Under the pieces are notes generated by a model, which was not told where the DNA came from, did no database searches, and saw nothing but the letters and a program-made list of their open reading frames with translations. Made by a program: the position numbers and the translations under genes. Of a stretch of DNA of 51,626 nucleotides, positions 47,101 through 51,626 are shown one piece after another. Source of the stretch: Yinghuangia elevatio (GTDB taxonomy: Bacteria > Actinomycetota > Actinomycetes > Streptomycetales > Streptomycetaceae). Within the stretch, counting starts at the first letter, position 1, and the number at the start of each line of letters is the position of its first letter. The stretch lies in assembly GCF_040649515.1 (NCBI RefSeq), contig NZ_JBEZFP010000057.1, positions 1 through 51,626 of the forward strand. Reading direction: 5' to 3'.

Positions 47101-47876
47101 GACAGGACCGCGTCCTTGCCGCGGAAGTGCCCGGCCTCGGCGAGTCCGCCGTTGGACTGCATGAACATGAGCGGCACGCCGGGCAGCTGGTCCGCGACCT
47201 GGGAGACATAGCGCCGCAGCACGGGCGAGAGGTAGGCGTCGACCACCGTGGTGTCGCCGCGGGGCACCACCTTCATCAGCGGGCTGACCTCGCTGGACAG
47301 CGAGACCTGCGGGAAGCCGAGGTCCTCGGCCAGTGCGCCGATCGCGCGTTCGTGGTCGGGGTGGAGGTGGCTGTGCAGGCAGACCACCGCGACGGAGCGG
47401 ATGCCGTCGTCGTACGCGCCGCGCAACTCCGCGGCGAGCGCCTTTAGGTCGGGGGCGCGCAGCACGGTCCCGTCCGCCGACATGCGCTCGTCGGCCTCGA
47501 TCACCCGCTCGTACAGCGACTCGGGCAGCACGATGTGCCGGTCGAAGATGCGCGGCCGGTTCTGGTAGGCGATCCGCAAGGCGTCACCGAACCCGCGCGT
47601 GATTACCAATGCGGTGCGCTCGCCCTTGCGTTCGAGCAGGGCGTTGGTGGCCACGGTGGTACCCATGCGCACCTGCTCCACCAGCTCGGAGGTGACCGGC
47701 TCGTCGTCGGCGAGGCCGAGCAGCGCGCGGATACCCGCCACCGCGGCGTCGCGGTAGCGGGCCGGGTTCTCGGAGAGCAGCTTGTGGGTGACGAGTCGGC
47801 CGTCCGGTCGTCGCGCGACGATGTCGGTGAAGGTTCCGCCGCGGTCCACCCAGAACTGCCAAGCACGCCCGGTCAC
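44193..47876 (-). CDS. Fused hydantoinase A/B (5-oxoprolinase-like)
   Basis: A 1227-residue fusion of HyuA (about 1-685) and HyuB (about 688-1227) domains, as in eukaryotic-type 5-oxoprolinases. HyuA shows FWVDRGGTFTDIVARR, the ATPase-fold GFDMGGTSTDVS and GGAGGQHACALAD. HyuB begins DPVMLEIFNNLFMSIAEQMG and has GDVYAVNDPFHGGTHLPDV and ETPGGGGYGEPN at the C-terminus. A 30-residue S/G/E-rich insert (encoded near 45400-45500) interrupts HyuB between VFAAG and DILFFVAARGHH. ATP-dependent opening of a lactam or hydantoin ring is the likely reaction; substrate not decidable. GTG start at 47876 with AGGAGG four bases upstream. A TetR regulator lies upstream. Confidence 0.9.
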   Translation of the reverse strand: MTGRAWQFWVDRGGTFTDIVARRPDGRLVTHKLLSENPARYRDAAVAGIRALLGLADDEPVTSELVEQVRMGTTVATNALLERKGERTALVITRGFGDALRIAYQNRPRIFDRHIVLPESLYERVIEADERMSADGTVLRAPDLKALAAELRGAYDDGIRSVAVVCLHSHLHPDHERAIGALAEDLGFPQVSLSSEVSPLMKVVPRGDTTVVDAYLSPVLRRYVSQVADQLPGVPLMFMQSNGGLAEAGHFRGKDAVLSGPAGGIVGMARMSELAGFDKVIGFDMGGTSTDVSHYTGEYERVFHTLIAGVRLRSPMLAIDTVAAGGGSILRFDGGRYRVGPESAGAAPGPTCYRNGGPLTVTDANVMLGRVQPAHFPHVFGPGGDQPLDADEVRLRFAELAAEIRATTGDDRTPEEVAEGFLRVAVANTANAVKRISVEKGHDVGEYALTTFGGAGGQHACALADSLGIRTVLVPPMAGVLSALGIGLADTTAMREHSVEAPLSAANMPRVVATADTLEAAARGELLDEGVPEDRIRVTRRAHLRYDGTDTALAVELAGPGAMVNAFEGVHKRTYSFLMDRQLVVESVSVEVTGLTDQPDLRGLDDAVPGAEAVRVRMYSTGAWRDVPLHRRRHMTPGTAVTGPAIISDPNSTTVVDDGWQATLGTEGHLRVERMADPAESDAGTTADPVMLEIFNNLFMSIAEQMGSALESTAQSVNIRERLDFSCALFDPEGNLIANAPHIPVHLGSMGRSVKEVVRRRTDMKPGDVYAVNDPFHGGTHLPDVTVITPVFAAGTAEPSTSGESVESGAPDASAGPGGSGASGRSPDILFFVAARGHHAEIGGITPGSMPADSRDIHEEGVLLDNWLLVDGGRFREEETLRLLTEAAHPSRNPPANLADLRAQVAANAKGVEEVGRMIDHFGLDVVQAYMRHVQDNAEEAVRRVIDALDDGAYTYETDSGATIAVRITVDRANRSATVDFTGTSPQLATNLNAPSSVVSAAVLYVFRTLVADEIPLNEGCLRPLTIVIPPGSMLAPEYPAAVVAGNVETSQAVTGALYAAMGVQAEGSGTMNNITFGNENHQYYETVGSGSGAGDGFDGASVVQTHMTNSRLTDPEVLEWRFPVLLEEFAVRHGSGGAGRNRGGDGAVRRIRFLEPMTVCALSGHRRVPPYGMAGGAPGALGRNLIRRADGETAAMSGCDVAEVAAGDVLVIETPGGGGYGEPNRP

Positions 47877-48129
47877 GTCGCCTCCTGTCGTCACGCCCGA
47901 TGCCATCCTGCTGCATTCGGGACGTGTCGTCGGCGTGCCGGCAGTGCGTTTGTGGGATCAGGGCGGACTCGCTCGCCCCCGGGTGGAACCGCGGTGGCGA
48001 GCACTGGCAGGTGCTTGCCGCGCCACCGCGGGCCCGTGGTCGATCCATGCGTCCCTGGTGCACCCGACGACCGGCTCCGTTCTACGGAGTTGACGGACCC
48101 GGTCCTCGGTTTGTCGCGTGGGTTCCCGC

Positions 48130-48723
48130 TCAGCCCTGCGGTTGCTTCACCGCGGCTATGGACTGGCGGGTGAACTCGACCAGGTGTTCCCGTCGGCGGG
48201 CCTGGGCTTGTTCGGATTCCGTCTCGGTGCCCAGGATGATCCGTGCCATCTGGGGCATCGTGGACTGCCACGCGGCGACCCCGATCAGCGAGAACAGGAG
48301 CTGCGCCACATCGGGGGTGGGCTGCACGCCGAGTTGCTCGGCGAACTCCTGGAGCTTGACGGCGTAGCTCGTGGCCCGCCGGTCCTCGTCGGGGATCGGC
48401 TCGTGGCCGTAGTACAAGGCCTCCCACAAGAGCAGCCGGAGCAGCTCGGGGCGGGCGCAGTAGAAGTCGTAGATCTGCGCGACGTACTCGGCCGGGTCGT
48501 CACTGGACATCGTGACGACCGCGGTCAGCTCTTGCAGCGACTCACTGAGGACGTGCTGGAACAGTTGCTCCTTGTTTCCGAAATACGCATAAATGCGCTC
48601 CTTGTTCACCCCAGCGCGCAGGGCGATGCGGTCGACGCGGGCGCCGGCGATGCCGTGCTCGGCAAACTCCGCTCGGGCGGCGTCGAGAAGTTTGGCTCGG
48701 GTACGTGCGGTGTCGGGCGGCAT
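48130..48723 (-). CDS. TetR-family transcription regulator
   Basis: A 197-residue repressor. The N-terminal helix-turn-helix (about 8-55) reads RAKLLDAARAEFAEHGIAGA and ALRAGVNKERIYAYFGNKEQ. The C-terminal ligand-binding part has YAVKLQEFAEQLGV. ATG start. A palindrome CCAAC-N6-GTTGG lies at 48746-48761, just upstream, and is a likely operator. It is co-directional with and upstream of the hydantoinase gene, 253 bp away, so control of that gene is plausible but not shown. Confidence 0.9.
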   Translation of the reverse strand: MPPDTARTRAKLLDAARAEFAEHGIAGARVDRIALRAGVNKERIYAYFGNKEQLFQHVLSESLQELTAVVTMSSDDPAEYVAQIYDFYCARPELLRLLLWEALYYGHEPIPDEDRRATSYAVKLQEFAEQLGVQPTPDVAQLLFSLIGVAAWQSTMPQMARIILGTETESEQAQARRREHLVEFTRQSIAAVKQPQG

Positions 48724-48745
48724 GGCTGGATCTTATCCCCTCTAG

Positions 48746-48761
48746 CCAACTGCTTGGTTGG
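48746..48761. promoter_or_regulatory. Predicted TetR operator
   Basis: CCAACTGCTTGGTTGG contains inverted CCAAC (48746-48750) and GTTGG (48757-48761), 23 bp upstream of the tetR ATG, a typical autoregulatory operator position. Confidence 0.6.
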
Positions 48762-48951
48762 ATCGACTGGCCAGGGACGGCCCGACCATGCTGCCCTAAC
48801 GCTTAGGCTGGCGTGGGCTGTTGTGCGTGATTTGATCTTCTCGACACCTATCAGGTTTGTTCCAGGGGGGCCTGGAATGCATCCGCAGGGCGTTCCCCGC
48901 GGGCCGACAGCCCTGTCGCGCGGCCGTGTTCGACACCGGAAGAGGGCTTGA

Positions 48952-49734
48952 ATGGACGAGGGCAACGCACCGGCGATCTGGTCGGATCCCCAGGTCGCGG
49001 CCCTGGAGGCCCAGGTCGCCGCGGTCGAGGCGGGCCTGCTGGACGCCGAGGTGGACGTCGCGACGTTGCGCGTCGAACTGGACAATCTCGCGATCGTGCA
49101 CCACCGGCGTCTCGGACCGCTGTACGAACGCCTCGACGAACTGGACGCACTCGTCGCCGAGGCGGTCGCGGCACGCAGTCGCGACGCCGACGACATCCGC
49201 CGTGCCCTGGAGGCGCGGGCGATCGTCGATCCGATGCCCGACCTCGACGAACTGATGGACGCCTTCGCCGCCGAGACGGGTGCGGCGCCCGAGGTCGAAG
49301 TGCGGCGGGTGAAGCCGAGTGACGAGGCGCGCCGGCTCTACCGCGAACTCGCCCGCCGGGCGCACCCGGACCTCGCCCAGGACGCGGCCGAGAAGGAGCG
49401 CCGGGGGGACTTCATCGCGCGCGTCAACGCCGCGTACTCGGCCGGTGACGTGGCGACTCTCATGGCCCTGGACGACGAGTGGGCGGCCGGATCCGCGGGT
49501 GCGCCTGAAGTGGTGCCTCCGGACCGTGCGGAGTGGCTGCGCGGCCGACTGGCGCTGCTGACGGCCCGTCAGCAGCAGTTGGCGGCCGAGCGGGAGACGC
49601 TGTTGGAGAGTCCCATGGGCCAGTTGCTCGCGCTCGCTCCGGACGACCCGGACGGGCTGTTGGAGCACCTGGCCGAGCAGCTGCTCGCGCGCATCGACGA
49701 GCGCGAGAAGGAACTCACGTCGCTGCTGGGGTAA
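48952..49734 (+). CDS. J-domain protein with a coiled-coil N-terminus
   Basis: A 260-residue protein. Residues about 12-75 are heptad-like and acidic (ALEAQVAAVEAGLLDAEVDV). The J-domain centre is HPD at 138-140 in RELARRAHPDLAQDAAEKER, followed by VNAAYSAGD. A second helical region (about 190-260) is again coiled (LLTARQQQLAAERETLLES). J domains stimulate Hsp70 ATPase; this one lacks the DnaJ G/F and zinc-finger parts, so it is a specialised co-chaperone. ATG with GAAGAGGG upstream. No partner is nearby. Confidence 0.87.
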   Translation: MDEGNAPAIWSDPQVAALEAQVAAVEAGLLDAEVDVATLRVELDNLAIVHHRRLGPLYERLDELDALVAEAVAARSRDADDIRRALEARAIVDPMPDLDELMDAFAAETGAAPEVEVRRVKPSDEARRLYRELARRAHPDLAQDAAEKERRGDFIARVNAAYSAGDVATLMALDDEWAAGSAGAPEVVPPDRAEWLRGRLALLTARQQQLAAERETLLESPMGQLLALAPDDPDGLLEHLAEQLLARIDEREKELTSLLG

Positions 49735-49750
49735 TTGTTCGGATTCGTGG

Positions 49751-49822
49751 CAATTGACCGATGGATTTCGGTCAATTGGGGCCGGCCCGGTCCGGCCGGA
49801 TGGGCGTCGGCCGGACCGGGCC
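49751..49822 (+). terminator. Double hairpin after the J-domain gene
   Basis: Two perfect stems: CAATTGACCG (49751-49760) with CGGTCAATTG (49769-49778), and GGCCCGGTCCGGCCG (49784-49798) with CGGCCGGACCGGGCC (49808-49822). The second is a strong 15-bp stem. Only a doubtful 31-codon ORF (49860-49955) and short GC-rich repeats (about 49968-50060) are seen from there to 50200. Confidence 0.75.
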
Positions 49823-50200
49823 GGGTCGGTGGGCTGATCACCGATCAGCGGGTGTTCCGATGAATCACACGATCTACCTGAAATTCGGGCATATCAATCA
49901 TCTTGTGGGCGTGTTGCCCGACGAAACCCGTTCAGCACGCCAGTTGCGCCGTTAGAGGCGGCGCAAGCGGCACGAGGCAGCACGAGGCAGCACGGTGGCG
50001 CGGTGGCGCGGTGACGACGTCGAAGCGGCACACGGCACGCGTACGACACGCGCACGGCACACATGCGACGTGCGGGCGACGCGCAGACGGCGTGCGGAGC
50101 GACCGGCAAGATGACGGAGAATGGGCGGACGGGGAGCCCGACCCGTGCCACCACACACCCCACCCGCCACACACCACCCCTCAACTCCCACGGAGAACCG

Positions 50201-50530
50201 ATGCACCAGTCGCTTCCGGCCGTCGGCGCCGCCGAAGTCCCCGCCGACGCCTTCGTGCTCGACGTCCGCGAGGACGGCGAATGGGTCGCCGGGCACGTCG
50301 CCGACGCCGTGCACATCCCCATGGGCACGCTGATCGGCCGCATCGACGAGGTGCCGCAGGAGGCGCGCGTGTACGTGATGTGCCGCGTCGGCGGGCGCTC
50401 GGGCCAGGTCACCGCGTACCTCGTGCAGCGCGGCTGGGACGCGGTCAACATCGACGGCGGCATGCTCGCGTGGGAGGCGGCCGGTCGTCCGATGGTCTCG
50501 GAGACGGGCACGCCGCCCTACGTCGCCTGA
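50201..50530 (+). CDS. Single-domain rhodanese
   Basis: A 109-residue rhodanese. It has VLDVREDGEWVAGHVADAVHIP (in part: DVREDGEWVAGHVADAVHIP), active-site C61 in VMCRVGGRSGQV and the typical NIDGGMLAWEAAGRP. The six-residue loop CRVGGRS suits sulphur rather than phosphate substrates. ATG with GGAG six bases upstream. The small size and absence of a second domain indicate a single sulphur-relay or sensing role; target unknown. It is convergent with the thioesterase gene, 1 bp between stops. Confidence 0.92.
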   Translation: MHQSLPAVGAAEVPADAFVLDVREDGEWVAGHVADAVHIPMGTLIGRIDEVPQEARVYVMCRVGGRSGQVTAYLVQRGWDAVNIDGGMLAWEAAGRPMVSETGTPPYVA

Positions 50531-50531
50531 C

Positions 50532-51248
50532 TCACGCGCCGGCGTCCGCGGGGACGCGGTCGGAGACGAACACGGCCGTCGCCTCGGCCGTCACGACGTC
50601 CCCGACGCGGATCTCCGCGGTCGCGAACGTCTTCCGCCCTTCGCGGCGTACGAAGCGCGCCGCCACGTCGAGCGGCACGTCGTACGGCGTCGCCTTGCGG
50701 AACCGGATGTCCAGTCCGGCGGTGAACCCCGCCGGCCCGCTCGCCGACGCCGCGACACCCAGGACCTGGTCGAGGACCGTCGCGACCACGCCCCCGTGCG
50801 CGCGTCCCGGCGGACCGCCGTGCTGCGCGGTGAGCGTGACCCGCGCGAGGATCTCGACCGGCTCGCGCACCTCGCCCGGCTCGGCCGGCTCGGGCAGGTT
50901 CAGGTACTCGACGCGCGGCGCCTGCGGGTTGAGGCGGCCGGAGCCCGCCTGCGACAGGTGTTCGTAGCGCCCGTTCTCGTGGCGTACCAGCTGCACGACC
51001 GAGTCCTTGGGCCGCTGGGCGGCCTTCAGCAGCGCGGTGGCCTCGGCGACGTGGGTGCTCGCCGCTGCCCGGGCCGCGGCGTCCACGTCGGTCAGCACGA
51101 CCGCCTCGACGAGGTCGCGCACCCGCTCCACCAGCTCGAACGCCTCGGGCGGGATGTCGGCGATGTCGGGCATGCCGGCGCCCAGCATGGCCGCCAGCGT
51201 GGACGCGGACGGCCCGGTCAGGGCCGGCGCGTGGGGGTCCGGACTCAT
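50532..51248 (-). CDS. PaaI-type hotdog thioesterase
   Basis: A 238-residue protein. The C-terminal hotdog-fold thioesterase (about 110-230) has the PaaI signature GRAHGGVVATVLDQVLG. A helical N-terminal extension (about 20-90) is unusual in length. It probably hydrolyses acyl-CoA esters. ATG start with GAGGTGG upstream. An acyl-CoA synthetase gene diverges upstream and a 26-residue coupled ORF overlaps its start, so the pair may form an acyl-CoA metabolic locus. Confidence 0.86.
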   Translation of the reverse strand: MSPDPHAPALTGPSASTLAAMLGAGMPDIADIPPEAFELVERVRDLVEAVVLTDVDAAARAAASTHVAEATALLKAAQRPKDSVVQLVRHENGRYEHLSQAGSGRLNPQAPRVEYLNLPEPAEPGEVREPVEILARVTLTAQHGGPPGRAHGGVVATVLDQVLGVAASASGPAGFTAGLDIRFRKATPYDVPLDVAARFVRREGRKTFATAEIRVGDVVTAEATAVFVSDRVPADAGA

Positions 51249-51325
51249 GCCGCCACCTCGCTCCGCGCGCCGGTCGCATTCGCGAAGCGCGTCCCCTCGC
51301 TGATTCGCCTGCTTCGCTCGTTCAT
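51245..51325 (-). CDS. Tiny ORF coupled to the thioesterase
   Basis: A 26-codon ORF with an ATG and a good ribosome site (GAGGAG five bases upstream). Its TGA overlaps the thioesterase ATG (ATGA). It encodes an arginine/serine/glutamate-rich peptide beginning MNERSRRISEGT. It could be a leader that couples or tunes translation. No homologue is recognised. Confidence 0.45.
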   Translation of the reverse strand: MNERSRRISEGTRFANATGARSEVAA

Positions 51326-51357
51326 GCGTGCTCCTCGTGCGGCCTGACGCGTGTCAG

Positions 51358-51405
51358 TTGACAGTGTCAATCATGCGGACAGAATTCATCTGACGGTGTA
51401 TCAGG
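51358..51405. promoter_or_regulatory. Paired palindromes in a divergent promoter region
   Basis: TTGACAGTGTCAA (51358-51370) is a 13-bp palindrome, and CTGACGGTGTATCAG (51391-51405) is an imperfect one. They lie between the thioesterase and the acyl-CoA synthetase starts. They look like operator half-sites for a TetR- or FadR-type regulator not encoded in the window. Confidence 0.5.
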
Positions 51406-51426
51406 AATCCGGCGGAGGAGCACACC

Positions 51427-51626
51427 ATGGTCACGATCGCCGAATTGGTCCACGCCCAGGTCGGCGACGATCGTCCGGGTCTGATGTACGAGGACCTGGT
51501 GTGGACGCATGACCAAGTGGCCAAGGCCGCCGCTGCCCGTGCCGCGTTCATTGCCGACCGGCTGCCCGCGGGTGCCGCTCCGCACGTGGGTGTGCTGCTG
51601 GACAACGTGCCGGAGTTCCCGATGTG
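51427..51626 (+). CDS. Acyl-CoA synthetase (AMP-binding), 5' part only
   Basis: The first 66 codons of an AMP-binding enzyme; the window ends inside the gene. The N-terminus reads MVTIAELVHAQVGDDRPGL (19 residues), then the TWTH-like segment LVWTHDQVAKAAAARA and HVGVLLDNVPEFPM, typical of fatty-acid CoA ligases. ATG with GGAGGA about eight bases upstream. It would activate a carboxylic acid as an adenylate and then as a CoA ester. Substrate cannot be judged from this fragment. Confidence 0.82.
   Translation, partial: MVTIAELVHAQVGDDRPGLMYEDLVWTHDQVAKAAAARAAFIADRLPAGAAPHVGVLLDNVPEFPM

Noticed and set aside
45534..47447. A 637-codon frame antisense to the hydantoinase gene
   Set aside because: The opposite strand carries conserved HyuA/HyuB motifs throughout. 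The shadow frame has no ribosome site or motif.
49860..49955. A 31-codon ORF after the J-domain gene
   Set aside because: It has no convincing ribosome site and no recognised homologue, and lies after a strong hairpin; support is too weak.

Overview
The window is high-GC actinobacterial DNA centred on the chromosomal replication origin. Gene order runs (rsmG side) jag-yidC-yidD-rnpA-rpmH <> dnaA-oriC-dnaN-gnd-recF-DUF721/DciA-gyrB-gyrA-DUF3566-tRNA-Ile-tRNA-Ala. Several traits point to Streptomycetaceae (Streptomyces or a close genus such as Embleya or Yinghuangia): a gnd gene between dnaN and recF, a very long DnaA linker, an origin with about 19 DnaA boxes, a DLW-39 family micro-protein, a DUF5324 gene and a cluster of class E sortases. 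Species cannot be read from the sequence alone.

Region 1 (1-3050) is a leftward ribosome/membrane-insertion operon behind a parS-like site; its first 10 bases look like leftover Illumina adapter. Region 2 (3051-16896) holds replication initiation and topology genes: dnaA, oriC, the sliding clamp, RecF, a DciA-like protein and DNA gyrase. Region 3 (16823-25800) has two tRNAs, small conserved genes, a cyclophilin, a rhomboid protease, the cell-division protein CrgA, a DUF881 protein, three class E sortases and a glutamine amidotransferase. Between the rhomboid gene and crgA lies a second DnaA-box cluster. Region 4 (25811-34268) is the leftward growth/division signalling operon fhaA-fhaB-pstP-rodA-pbpA-pknB, with the kinase, its phosphatase, phosphothreonine readers and a SEDS/PBP pair.

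Region 5 (34762-51626) is accessory. It has tRNA-Leu, a LUD protein, an ECF41-type sigma factor with its carboxymuconolactone-decarboxylase partner, an alpha/beta hydrolase, a rhomboid-like membrane protein, a rhodanese divergent from a GlxA-type regulator, an LAQTG cell-wall protein, a DUF2252 protein and a short hairpin MITE. It continues with a fused hydantoinase/5-oxoprolinase, a TetR regulator, a J-domain protein, a second rhodanese, a PaaI-type thioesterase with a tiny coupled upstream ORF, and the start of an acyl-CoA synthetase.

Links across the window: CrgA, DUF881, PknB, PstP, FhaA/B, PbpA and RodA form a syntenic division module also known from Mycobacterium tuberculosis. The LAQTG protein is a plausible substrate of the three sortases. 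The ECF41 factor has a well-matched predicted promoter in front of its partner gene. No strikingly new defence or biosynthetic system is visible. The best leads are the extra-origin DnaA-box cluster, DnaA boxes embedded in linker-coding DNA, the ECF41 promoter feeding a cysteine-less partner enzyme, the MITE at a stop codon and the 10-bp tandem repeat array beside the GlxA-type regulator.
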